Below are positions 1-6,815 of a stretch of DNA of 9,657 bases, one piece after another. A program made the position numbers and the translations under genes. Below the pieces are notes generated by a model, which saw only the letters and a list, made by a program, of their open reading frames with translations, was not told the DNA's origin and did no database searches. The first letter of the stretch is position 1; every line of letters begins with the position of its first letter. The stretch lies in NCBI GenBank assembly GCA_017883345.1, contig JADGNT010000128.1:1-9657 (forward strand). The letters are read 5' to 3'. Source of the stretch: Candidatus Solibacter sp. (lineage in GTDB: Bacteria > Acidobacteriota > Terriglobia > Bryobacterales > Bryobacteraceae).

Positions 1-31
1 CGCGTGATATTGTGCTGTTCCCGGCTGCTAA

Positions 32-81
32 CGCTCCCTTACGGTCGCGGCTCTGATCGGAGCCGCGACCGTAAGGGAGCG
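32..81. repeat. 22-bp perfect inverted repeat with 6-nt loop (REP-like hairpin)
   Basis: The left arm (32-53) and right arm (60-81) are exact reverse complements, starting CGCTCCCTTACGG and ending CCGTAAGGGAGCG, around the loop TGATCG. Such a long GC-rich perfect stem is far beyond chance. It lies about 45 nt downstream of the alcohol dehydrogenase stop, so it would form at the 3' end of that mRNA and could block exonucleases or weakly terminate. No T-run follows it on either strand, so a classical rho-independent terminator is not supported. A dispersed REP/BIME-like element is the better reading, but copy number cannot be seen from one window. Confidence 0.75.
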
Positions 82-113
82 GTCTTGCAATAGCACCGAC
101 TCTCGCGGTCAGG

Positions 114-123
114 GTACTAGTAC
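114..123. repeat. 10-bp perfect palindrome GTACTAGTAC
   Basis: The sequence GTACTAGTAC equals its own reverse complement and ends one base before the alcohol dehydrogenase stop codon. A related string GTACTAGTAG occurs at 6651-6660 in the leader of the permease gene. Function is unknown, and a chance palindrome of this size in 10 kb is possible. Confidence 0.35.
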
Positions 124-124
124 T

Positions 125-1138
125 TCACAGATCGTTTTTCAATACGATGCGATAGCGCGCCTTGCCGGCCTCCAGATGTGCCATGGCTTCATTGGCGCGG
201 CTCATCGGGAACTCTTCGGTCACCGGGCGTATGCCATGGCGGGCGCAGAACTCCAGCATGGTCGCCACCGTGCCCGGCGCGCCGGAGGGAGACCCGCCCA
301 CCGAGCGCTGCCCGGCGATCAGGGGGAAGGCGGCGATCGCCATCGGCGCGGGGACAACTCCCACCACATGCAGATGCCCTTTGGGAGCCAGCGCACTGAT
401 GTACTGCGACCAGTCGAGGGACACGGCCACCGTCGATAGGATGAAGTCGAACGAGCCAGCCACCTTCGCCAGTTCCCCGGCGGAGTGCGTGTCCACCACG
501 CGATGCGCGCCCATCCGGCGCGCCTCTTCGGTCTTGCCCGCCGAACTCGTGAACGCCGTCACGTCGCAACCCCACTTGTTGAGGAATTGCAATGCCAGGT
601 GGCCCAATCCGCCGATGCCGATTACGCCCACACGATCCGTGGGCCGCACGTTGTGCTGCACCAGCGGATTGAAGACCGTGATCCCGCCGCAAAGCAAGGG
701 GCCGGCCACCGCGGCGTCCAACGCTTGCGGGATGGGCGTGGCCCAACTCCAGTGACAGCGCACTCGAGTGGCGAACGCGCCGTGCCGGCCCACGATGGTC
801 ATCGCCAAACTGCGGCACATGTTGTGGTCGCCCGAAAGGCACGGTGGGCACGCCATGCAGCTTCCGGCATTCCAGCCCAACCCCACGGTTTGCCCCGGGC
901 TGACCAGTTTCGCGCTCCGCCCGATGGCAGACACCGTCCCGATGGCTTCATGTCCGGGCACGAACGGGTACTGCGTCATCTGCCACTCGTTGTGGAGCAT
1001 GGAGAGGTCGGAGTGGCAGATGCCGCAGTATTGCACTTCGATTTCCACCTGTTCGTCACCAAGGGGGCCCGGATCGTAGGAAAATGCTTCCAGTAGCGCG
1101 TGCGCCCGGGGCGCCGCCAATGCACGAATGTCAGACAT
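125..1138 (-). CDS. Zinc-dependent alcohol dehydrogenase, cinnamyl-alcohol dehydrogenase/YahK type, probably NADP(H)-dependent
   Basis: This 337-aa cytoplasmic medium-chain dehydrogenase should interconvert aldehydes and primary alcohols. From the chosen start, the catalytic zinc ligands are Cys41 (CGICHSD), His63-Glu64 (GHE) and Cys150 (LLCGG). The structural zinc lobe has Cys94, Cys97, Cys100 and Cys108. The Rossmann glycine motif GIGGLG is at 174-179. The Ser-Ser-x-x-Lys after the second Rossmann strand (AFTSSAGK) is what NADP-preferring CAD/YahK enzymes show, so NADPH is inferred. Length is normal for the family. The ATG at 1138 gives the usual N-terminus; a GTG at 1174 would only add 12 unconserved residues. 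TAAGG sits very close upstream of the ATG. The gene is transcribed divergently from the sulfatase, with no functional partner next to it. The physiological substrate cannot be read from sequence. Confidence 0.93.
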   Translation of the reverse strand: MSDIRALAAPRAHALLEAFSYDPGPLGDEQVEIEVQYCGICHSDLSMLHNEWQMTQYPFVPGHEAIGTVSAIGRSAKLVSPGQTVGLGWNAGSCMACPPCLSGDHNMCRSLAMTIVGRHGAFATRVRCHWSWATPIPQALDAAVAGPLLCGGITVFNPLVQHNVRPTDRVGVIGIGGLGHLALQFLNKWGCDVTAFTSSAGKTEEARRMGAHRVVDTHSAGELAKVAGSFDFILSTVAVSLDWSQYISALAPKGHLHVVGVVPAPMAIAAFPLIAGQRSVGGSPSGAPGTVATMLEFCARHGIRPVTEEFPMSRANEAMAHLEAGKARYRIVLKNDL

Positions 1139-1218
1139 GACCTTAGGATGACACGCGGGGCTGGCACGATGCACGCGCTCATTCTGATATGGTGAAGCCG
1201 TAACCGGATGTGCATTCG
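1139..1218. promoter_or_regulatory. Divergent promoter region between dehydrogenase and sulfatase genes
   Basis: These 80 bp must hold the start signals of both flanking genes if each is its own unit. For the plus strand a weak sigma-70-like pair can be drawn: CTGGCA (1161-1166) and TGATAT (1185-1190), 18 bp apart, which match the consensus at 4/6 and 3/6. I see no convincing operator dyad. The assignment rests on gene orientation more than on motif quality. Confidence 0.3.
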
Positions 1219-2733
1219 ATGAACCGACGTCAATTTCTCTGCGCTTCGCTGCCTCTGCTGGCGCAGTCCCGTGCCGCCGCCGCCGCGCGCCTTCCCAACA
1301 TCGTCTATATGTACGCCGACGATCTCGGCTACGGCGACGTCAGTTGCTACGGCGCGACGCGCGTCCAGACGCCGAATCTGGATCGCGCGGCGGCCGCCGG
1401 CGTGCGTTTCACCCATGCGCACTCCTCGTCCGCCACCTGCACGCCGTCGCGCTATTCGCTGCTCACCGGTGAGTACGCCTGGCGCCACCAGGGCACGGGG
1501 GTACTTCCGGGCGACGCGTCGCTGATCGTCCAACCCGGGCGCTACACGCTCCCCGCCATGCTGAAAGAGGCCGGCTACCGGACTGGCGTGGTGGGCAAGT
1601 GGCATCTCGGCCTGGGCGCCCGCAACCTCGACTGGAATGGCGAGATTGCCCCGGGCCCTCTCGATGTCGGTTTCGACTACTCCTTTATTTTCCCCGCCAC
1701 CGGCGACCGCGTGCCCTGCGTGTTCGTGGAGAACCGCCGCGTGGTGAACCTGGATCCCAACGATCCCATCCGCGTGGATTACGACCACCCCTTCCCCGGC
1801 GAACCGACCGGCGCGGCCAATCCCGAACTGCTCAAGCTGCAGCCCAGCCACGGCCACGACAACAGCATCGTCAACGGCATCAGCCGGATCGGCTACATGA
1901 CCGGCGGTAAGGCGGCGCGCTGGGTGGATGAGGACATGGCGGACACCATCACGGGCAAGGCCGTGTCGTTTCTGGAACAGAACCGCGCGCGGCCGTTTTT
2001 CCTCTATTTCGCGACGCACGATATCCACGTGCCACGCGTGCCGCACGCGCGCTTCGTGGGCAAGACCGGGATGGGTCCGCGCGGCGACGCCATCGCCGAA
2101 CTGGATTGGTCCATCGGCCGCATTCTCGATACTTTGGACCGCTTGAAACTGACGCGCGGCACGCTATTCGTCTTCTCCAGCGACAACGGCCCGGTGGTGG
2201 ACGATGGCTATCGCGACCAGGCCGTCGAGAAGTTGGGCGATCACAAGCCGGCCGGCCCGCTGCGCGGCGGCAAATACAGCGCCTACGACGGCGGTACGCG
2301 GGTGCCCTTCGTGGTGCGGTGGCCGGGCGGCGTCAAGCCGGGCGTTTCGGCGGCGCCGCTCAGCCAGGTGGACCTGCTGGCCAGTTTTGCCGCGCTCGCC
2401 GGGCGCAAACTGCCCGAAGATGCCGCGCCCGACAGCTTCAACCTGCTGCCCGCGCTGCTCGGCAAATCCAGCCAGGGACGGCCGCACATCGTGGAACATG
2501 CCACGGCTCTGTCGCTGATCGTTGACGACTGGAAGGTGATCCAGGCCCACAATGGGCCCAAGCGCAACCAGACGGGCAACGAGATCGGCAACGATCCCCA
2601 GCCGCAATTGTTCAACCTCGCCAATGACCTCGCGGAGCAGAACAATGTCGCCGCGCAATATCCCGCCAAGGTGAAGGAGATGCTGGCCATGCTCGCGCAG
2701 ATTCAGCAGGACGGCCGCTCGCGCCCGCGGTGA
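1219..2733 (+). CDS. Tat-exported type I sulfatase (arylsulfatase A-like, formylglycine-dependent)
   Basis: This 504-aa enzyme hydrolyses sulfate esters, probably in the periplasm. The N-terminus MNRRQFL followed by a hydrophobic stretch and an Ala run to about residue 23 is a twin-arginine signal. Metal-binding Asp34-Asp35 (ADDLGYGD) comes next. The sulfatase signature CTPSR has Cys74, the residue converted to formylglycine, and Arg78. Further active-site residues are Lys127 and His129 (GKWHLG), His267 (THDIH), Asp322-Asn323 (SDNGP) and Lys352 (GGKYSAYDGG). The C-terminal subdomain ends with the usual PQLFNLANDLAEQNN block. The ATG at 1219 puts the RR motif at the usual position; a GTG at 1210 adds three residues. 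Cys rather than Ser at the modified position implies an FGE/SumF-type maturase, which is not in this window. Substrate is unknown: carbohydrate sulfates such as glycosaminoglycan or algal polysaccharides are likely for this subgroup, by inference. It converges on the VOC gene. Confidence 0.94.
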   Translation: MNRRQFLCASLPLLAQSRAAAAARLPNIVYMYADDLGYGDVSCYGATRVQTPNLDRAAAAGVRFTHAHSSSATCTPSRYSLLTGEYAWRHQGTGVLPGDASLIVQPGRYTLPAMLKEAGYRTGVVGKWHLGLGARNLDWNGEIAPGPLDVGFDYSFIFPATGDRVPCVFVENRRVVNLDPNDPIRVDYDHPFPGEPTGAANPELLKLQPSHGHDNSIVNGISRIGYMTGGKAARWVDEDMADTITGKAVSFLEQNRARPFFLYFATHDIHVPRVPHARFVGKTGMGPRGDAIAELDWSIGRILDTLDRLKLTRGTLFVFSSDNGPVVDDGYRDQAVEKLGDHKPAGPLRGGKYSAYDGGTRVPFVVRWPGGVKPGVSAAPLSQVDLLASFAALAGRKLPEDAAPDSFNLLPALLGKSSQGRPHIVEHATALSLIVDDWKVIQAHNGPKRNQTGNEIGNDPQPQLFNLANDLAEQNNVAAQYPAKVKEMLAMLAQIQQDGRSRPR

Positions 2734-2754
2734 ACGCGTTGACGCGCGCGTGGC

Positions 2755-2771
2755 GCCCGCTTCCGGCGGGC
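2755..2771. terminator. Possible hairpin between convergent genes
   Basis: GCCCGC (2755-2760) pairs with GCGGGC (2766-2771) around a five-base loop in the 37-bp gap between the sulfatase stop and the VOC stop, touching the latter. It is GC-rich and placed where a bidirectional terminator would sit, but no T-tract follows on either strand, so termination is uncertain. Confidence 0.3.
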
Positions 2772-3184
2772 TAGTCCAATTGGGCGGCGTTGATCTCGAT
2801 CACGTTGCGGTCGGGGTCGAGAATGTAGATCTGCGGGAACCCCGCCCTGGCGTGCGGCTGTAGGATCATCCGTTGGAACGGGTCGCCGGTGGCATCCTCG
2901 CGATAGCCTTTCGACCGCAGGTACTCCACCGCATGCCGGTAACTTGCGACCCGGACTGCGAAATGCCCATCGCGGGTATCCAGCCCCTTGCCGGTGCGGA
3001 AGGTCGAGTGGGGGTGGACGATCAGATGTACCTGTTGGGACGCGCCGGCGGAAAACCAAGCCCCGGGGAAGTCGAAGGGAGGCCGCGTGAGTTCTTCCAG
3101 CCCCAGAATCTGGCTGTAGAATCGCCGCGAGATCTCCAGGTCTGTTACCCCCAGACTCACGTGGTGAATGGCTTCGATCTTCAT
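2771..3184 (-). CDS. VOC-superfamily (glyoxalase/bleomycin-resistance fold) protein
   Basis: This 137-aa protein has the paired beta-alpha-beta-beta-beta modules of the vicinal oxygen chelate fold. It opens with IHHVSLGVTDLEISRRFY, followed by ILGLEEL, and ends with the typical YILDPDRNVIEIN strand. The likely metal ligands are His8, His53 (QVHLI) or His74 (GHFAV), and Glu130. The FDFPGAW and QVHLI segments resemble glyoxalase-I-like subgroups, but the reaction cannot be assigned: lyase, isomerase, dioxygenase and drug-binding members all share this fold. The ATG at 3184 matches the usual family start. An alternative ATG at 3247, two bases after the kinase stop, adds 21 residues (MELRWLREV...) without family resemblance but would allow translational coupling. 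The gene lies 65 bp downstream of the kinase on the same strand and may be co-transcribed with it. Confidence 0.85.
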   Translation of the reverse strand: MKIEAIHHVSLGVTDLEISRRFYSQILGLEELTRPPFDFPGAWFSAGASQQVHLIVHPHSTFRTGKGLDTRDGHFAVRVASYRHAVEYLRSKGYREDATGDPFQRMILQPHARAGFPQIYILDPDRNVIEINAAQLD

Positions 3185-3249
3185 ATTCGGATGCCGTGTC
3201 CTTTCATGGTATAACTCGAAGACCTCCCTCAGCCACCTCAACTCCATGG

Positions 3250-5790
3250 TCAACTCGCGGTGGTGTCACCCACTTGCCGATGCTTCTCCCGATCCGCGGG
3301 TAGCCAGCGGTGCAGCGTTGCCCTCAGCGTTTCCATGCGGATTGGCTTGAGCAGAATGTCGTCCATACCGCTGGCTAGACAATCATCGAGGCACTCCGCA
3401 CCGGTTTCCGCCGTCATGGCGATAATCGGGGTGTGGCGATCCGGCGGTTCGCGTTGGCGAATCTCGATGGCTGCCTCCGGCCCGTTCATGAATGGCATCT
3501 GGCAATCCATCAAGACCAGATCGTAGGGCAGCAGGAGCAGCATTTCCACGGTTTCACGGCCATTTGCCGAAACGTCCGTTCTCACGCCGAGGCTCTCTAA
3601 CATGCGAACTGCCACCTTCCGATTGATGGCGTTATCGTCGGCCACCAGCACGCGCGCCGGGGAGTGGTCCGTTGCACGTTCGGCCCGCGGCTCCAACTGA
3701 GCCGCCAGCGCCGCCAGGCTGCGCTTCGACCACGCGCTGGACAGCGCCTCAAACAGTTGGGATTGGCGGATCGGCTTGACCAGGCAGGCGTCTACGTGGG
3801 CGCCTTCCAGGCGCCGCACTTCGGGCCAACTGCCGATGGAAACCAGCATTACCATGATCGTGTTGTGTGTCGCCGGGTCACTCTTGACCGCCGCCGCGAG
3901 CGCGGCGCCGTCCATGTCCGGCAATTGAAAATCGGCGATCAGGAAGTGGTACGGGTCACCGGTCCGATGCGCCGCCCGGATTTCTTCCAGTGCCTGTACG
4001 CTGCCGGCGAACCTGGTGTCGCGCATCCCCCAACTGGAGACCTGCTTGTGGACCACGCGGCGATTGACTTCGTTGTGGTCCACAATCAGGGTGCGCAGTC
4101 CCTCCAGGTTCGAAGATGGAACCGTATTGGGCGGCGGCTGCGGATCGACCGTCAAGGGCAAGCTGAACCAGAACTTCGAGCCCCGGCCGGGGGAGCTTTC
4201 GGCGTGAATCGAACCACCCATGAGTTCGACCAGTTGTTTGGAAATCGCCAGCCCCAGGCCGGTTCCTCCGTAGCGCCGGGTGCTGGAGGTGTCCGCCTGG
4301 GTGAACTTCTGGAAGAGGTTTGCCAGTTGTTCGGGCGCCACGCCGATTCCCGTGTCGGTCACGGAGATGCGGATTTGCGCGCTGCCGGGCGCGCGGCTGG
4401 CATACTCCGCGGCGATCAGCACGTGCCCCTTTTGAGTGAACTTGACCGCATTTCCGGCAAGGTTGGTGAGAACCTGGCGGATGCGTCCGCTGTCGCCCAG
4501 CAATTGACGGGGCACGCCGGGCGGAAAATCCACGATGAGTTCCAGGTTCTGGGCTTCCGCCTGGGGCTCCAGGAGTTCCGCCACTTGCTCCACCAGCAAT
4601 TGCAGATCGAAGGCGTGAGGCACAATCGTCAGGCGGCCCGTCTCGATCCTGGAAAAGTCGAGAATGTCGTCGATCACGATGAGCAGCGCGCTGCCGCTCT
4701 TGCGCACCAGTTCGGCGTACTCGCGTTGCTCGGCGGTCAACTCGGTGTCCAGCAGGAGGCCGGCCATGCCCATCACGCCATTCATCGGCGTGCGGATCTC
4801 GTGACTCATGTTGGCCAGAAACTCGCTCTTGGCCCGGCTACCTGCTTCCGCCTGCTGGCGCGCCACGCGCAAGCGGCGCACCAGCCAGACCATCACGGCG
4901 AAGGCTCCCGCCAAGGCCACCCACGCGCCGATCAGGACCATCTGGTATACCATAGCGCGATGGAAGGCGAAAACCGTGAGGGCCTCGCCGGTGATCCGCG
5001 AGTTCCATCGGAAATCGATGTCCACCAGTGCGCCTTCCTCCGCCAGGCGCCCGATCGCTTCGCGCAGGCGGTCGGCGGCCGAGCGTGCCTGGCGGCTTTC
5101 TTTGCGGGCGCCGATACCGAACCAGTAATTGGCGCCGTCCAGCGGCTGGACGCGCAAATCCCGCTGCGCGCACGGCGCGTGATGCGCGACCGTGATCGAG
5201 TTCAGCGAAAGAAGGCCGCCCGCGGCAGCGCCGCTGCACACCGCGCTCATTACGTCGGCGACGGTCCGCTCCGCCAGTAACGGGGAATTGGGAAAGAACT
5301 TGTCCGCCGTGTGTCTGTCGCTGCTGATGTACAGGGTGGCCGCCACGGTTTTTCCGGCAAGGTCCGATGGCTGCCGGATATCGAGCGCCCGCGGGAAGAC
5401 CATCGCATACCCCATGCGCGACCATGGGGCGGTGATGTAGAGGAATTTCCGTCTCTCCGGTAGATCTGCCATCAGCGGCCAGAGGTCTACCTGCCCCGAG
5501 ACCAGCGCCTTCTCGGGTCCGTCCGGCGCGAAGACCCATTCCAGGGGAATGCCCTCGCGTGCCGCGGCGGCGCGCAGCAGATCCACGGCGGGACCGGCCG
5601 GCCCGCCCGCGGCGTCCGGAAAATGATAGGGTGGGGAATTCTGGAACCCGATCTTCAGCGGCGTTTGCCTCCCTCCCTGCGCGGCGGCCGGCGAGACGCC
5701 CCACAGGAGCAGGAGTTGACAGACCACAAAAACCGATGGTCTGTCCCACCGGCGATGGCGGCGTCTGGCAGTGATGCTTCGCACTTCCAT
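3250..5790 (-). CDS. Hybrid sensor histidine kinase: periplasmic solute-binding-like sensor, HisKA, HATPase, two receiver domains
   Basis: This 846-aa inner-membrane protein senses a periplasmic ligand and starts a phosphorelay. A signal peptide or first membrane helix spans about 18-37 ([11 protein letters not shown]...SPAAAQ). A family 3 solute-binding-like domain runs from about 44 to 260 ([36 protein letters not shown]), as in EvgS-type kinases. One membrane helix lies at about 284-304. The HisKA H-box is [11 protein letters not shown] with His330. The ATPase has Asn447 (GNAVKF), Asp479 (DTGIGV) and the G2 box GGTGLG at 508-513. Receiver 1 has Asp620 as phosphoacceptor but Asp571-His572 in place of the acidic pair. 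Receiver 2 is canonical (Asp718-Asp719-Asn720, Asp762, MTAE, LLKPI). No PAS, HPt or DNA-binding domain is present, and no response regulator lies nearby. The ATG at 5790 precedes a proper signal sequence; a longer reading frame upstream would need a TTG start and lacks support. No strong Shine-Dalgarno is visible. Confidence 0.93.
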   Translation of the reverse strand: MEVRSITARRRHRRWDRPSVFVVCQLLLLWGVSPAAAQGGRQTPLKIGFQNSPPYHFPDAAGGPAGPAVDLLRAAAAREGIPLEWVFAPDGPEKALVSGQVDLWPLMADLPERRKFLYITAPWSRMGYAMVFPRALDIRQPSDLAGKTVAATLYISSDRHTADKFFPNSPLLAERTVADVMSAVCSGAAAGGLLSLNSITVAHHAPCAQRDLRVQPLDGANYWFGIGARKESRQARSAADRLREAIGRLAEEGALVDIDFRWNSRITGEALTVFAFHRAMVYQMVLIGAWVALAGAFAVMVWLVRRLRVARQQAEAGSRAKSEFLANMSHEIRTPMNGVMGMAGLLLDTELTAEQREYAELVRKSGSALLIVIDDILDFSRIETGRLTIVPHAFDLQLLVEQVAELLEPQAEAQNLELIVDFPPGVPRQLLGDSGRIRQVLTNLAGNAVKFTQKGHVLIAAEYASRAPGSAQIRISVTDTGIGVAPEQLANLFQKFTQADTSSTRRYGGTGLGLAISKQLVELMGGSIHAESSPGRGSKFWFSLPLTVDPQPPPNTVPSSNLEGLRTLIVDHNEVNRRVVHKQVSSWGMRDTRFAGSVQALEEIRAAHRTGDPYHFLIADFQLPDMDGAALAAAVKSDPATHNTIMVMLVSIGSWPEVRRLEGAHVDACLVKPIRQSQLFEALSSAWSKRSLAALAAQLEPRAERATDHSPARVLVADDNAINRKVAVRMLESLGVRTDVSANGRETVEMLLLLPYDLVLMDCQMPFMNGPEAAIEIRQREPPDRHTPIIAMTAETGAECLDDCLASGMDDILLKPIRMETLRATLHRWLPADREKHRQVGDTTAS

Positions 5791-5942
5791 GAAAAAGCAA
5801 TCGGCTGTTTGCAGGTTTTGGTTTAGTGGCGAGGCTAGGAAATTTCGGGAATCGAGCGCCGGGCCACGGTAGTAAGCTAGTGGTAGGCAGGGTTGGCGGA
5901 TTTTCAGGCCCGCACCTTGCGCAGCCAACCGAGTGGGCGACC
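5791..5942. promoter_or_regulatory. Divergent intergenic region between kinase and 123-aa protein gene, with a 7-bp inverted repeat
   Basis: These 152 bp separate the starts of two divergent genes, so promoters for both are expected here. I cannot draw a convincing -35/-10 pair for either strand. The clearest structure is GGTTGGC (5891-5897) against GCCAACC (5924-5930), separated by 26 bp and ending 12 bp before the plus-strand ATG. It could be an operator or a 5'-leader stem over the ribosome-binding region. Confidence 0.35.
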
Positions 5943-6314
5943 ATGAACACCGCTTGCGACCATCCCCGGCTCTTCCCGCCCCACGCCAACCTGAGCGATG
6001 CCGTCAACAGCAACATCGTGCAATCCGAGATGGAGGGCGGTGTCCACCTTCAGGATCTTTCCCCGGGTACCATTCTGGAAGTGCGAACCCAGAATCGCGC
6101 TTACACCATTCTGTACAAGGGATGGGACCAGGCGCTGATCTCGGGCCATCCGGTGTTCTGCCCGCGGCCCGTTCCGGTTACCATCCACGGATCCACCTGG
6201 GGCGGATCGATGCTTAAAGCCCGGTTCATCGGACGCGGCATGCGCCTGGAGTTCGGCCACGCGGAGTTCGACCCGATCCGCACGTCCGTGATTTTGGACG
6301 TGCGCTCGCGCTAG
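5943..6314 (+). CDS. Conserved-looking small protein of unknown function (123 aa)
   Basis: I do not recognise a characterised family. The protein has no signal peptide or membrane segment, so it is probably cytoplasmic. The first 30 residues look unstructured ([19 protein letters not shown]). From about residue 36 it becomes a run of short beta-strand-like segments: [19 protein letters not shown], then ALISGHP, a CPRPVPVTI strand, and a glycine-rich stretch [22 protein letters not shown] (83-104) that looks like a conserved core. An all-beta small-barrel fold is inferred. The ATG at 5943 is chosen. A second in-frame ATG at 6030 ([10 protein letters not shown]) would remove the loose N-terminus and is a fair alternative. 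Codon use resembles the neighbours and the frame is intact. It is divergent from the kinase and ends 12 bp from the stop of the opposite-strand 88-aa gene. Confidence 0.72.
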   Translation: MNTACDHPRLFPPHANLSDAVNSNIVQSEMEGGVHLQDLSPGTILEVRTQNRAYTILYKGWDQALISGHPVFCPRPVPVTIHGSTWGGSMLKARFIGRGMRLEFGHAEFDPIRTSVILDVRSR

Positions 6315-6326
6315 GCGGCGGGACCG

Positions 6327-6593
6327 CTACATCACGCGCTGGGTGGAGACCGGCTGCGACTCGCAGCGGTACAGGGTCTCAAGCAGGTCGAATTCCGCGC
6401 TCTCCGCGGGGACAAACTGCTCCGCGAAGTCCAGTTTCACGACTTCACAGTCTTCCGAAACCCAGACCTGGTTGACCAGGCGAAACTCGGCGGCGTCGTC
6501 CGAATCCTTGACGGCGACGCGCACCAGGCGGTCACCGAAAGCGAGCACGAGTCCCTGGAGCACCCGGCCGTTGTTGTAGTGGATGTAGATCAT
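6327..6593 (-). CDS. Small acidic protein of unknown function (88 aa)
   Basis: No characterised family is recognised. The product is soluble and acidic, without signal peptide, Cys pair motif or membrane helix. Residues 1-57 read as alternating beta-strands with turns: IYIHYNNGRVLQGLVLAF, LVRVAVKDSDD, AEFRLVNQVWVSEDCEVVKLDF. The G-R-V-x-x-G-x-x-L-x-x pattern is reminiscent of a small SH3/Sm-like barrel, but this is a fold guess only. The C-terminal third is variable and Glu-rich. The ATG at 6593 is the only ATG in this frame before an in-frame TGA 12 nt upstream. A GGGG lies four bases ahead of it, and a stronger AGGAGG lies 14 bases ahead, which is too far to be ideal. It converges with the 123-aa gene and is divergent from the permease gene. 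Confidence 0.65.
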   Translation of the reverse strand: MIYIHYNNGRVLQGLVLAFGDRLVRVAVKDSDDAAEFRLVNQVWVSEDCEVVKLDFAEQFVPAESAEFDLLETLYRCESQPVSTQRVM

Positions 6594-6815
6594 CTGACCC
6601 CATCATGCCTCCTGCCACCACATTCGGGTAGTGCCGCACGTACCAGCGCTGTACTAGTAGCACGGCCTAGCCGATTAGCACTAACACCTTGGTTAATCAG
6701 GGTTTTGCTTAGGCCGAGTAGTATGTTTCGTGAACTTTTCCGATCCCCCCCGCGTAAGCACCCATCAGCGGCATGTGGGGCGTCGCGCGTGCGATGTCCA
6801 TTTGAAGGTGATCTG
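6594..6815. promoter_or_regulatory. Divergent leader/promoter region upstream of the permease gene
   Basis: These 222 bp separate the start of the 88-aa gene from the permease ATG and are clearly AT-richer in the middle (about 6665-6745) than the flanking genes. They hold an imperfect dyad at 6640-6654 (GTAC-C-AGCGCT-GTAC) and a small palindrome-like stretch around TAACACCTTGGTTA (6682-6695). TAGTAT (6719-6724) could serve as a -10 box, but no -35 lies at the right distance. No gene is supported, although the permease frame stays open through the region. Confidence 0.4.
6804..6810 (+). promoter_or_regulatory. Ribosome binding site deciding the permease start
   Basis: GAAGGTG lies five bases before the ATG at 6816. 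It supports that start over upstream in-frame codons back to 6579, whose translation looks like non-coding sequence and would precede the family's normal N-terminus. Confidence 0.6.

Noticed and set aside
32..81. Classical rho-independent terminator reading of the hairpin
   Set aside because: No T-run follows the stem on either strand, so it is listed as a repeat instead.
976..2046. 356-codon minus-strand frame opposite the sulfatase
   Set aside because: It overlaps both the sulfatase and the dehydrogenase start, and its sequence (His/Arg/Gly/Val-rich) matches no family. Both genes it overlaps have complete catalytic motifs.
3664..5280. 538-codon plus-strand open frame opposite the sensor kinase
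   Set aside because: Its translation is low-complexity, Arg/Gln/Ala/His-rich and has no domain resemblance. It is the antisense shadow of a GC-rich gene whose minus-strand product has full kinase and receiver motifs.
4838..6016. 392-codon minus-strand frame overlapping the kinase N-terminal half
   Set aside because: It is an out-of-frame reading of the kinase gene, rich in Arg and Gly, without motifs. The overlapping frame carries the recognisable solute-binding-like domain.
125..6593. A defence or biosynthetic gene cluster
   Set aside because: The genes are mostly convergent or divergent single units of unrelated function, and none belongs to a known defence or biosynthetic core family.
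6665..6730. Sigma-54 promoter (GG/GC at -24/-12) in the permease leader
   Set aside because: TTGG and TTGC elements are present, but the GG-to-GC spacing is 14 bases instead of 10.
6579..6815. In-frame N-terminal extension of the permease
   Set aside because: The extension lacks family similarity and crosses an AT-rich leader. The ATG at 6816 has a good ribosome binding site and gives the standard ADOP N-terminus.
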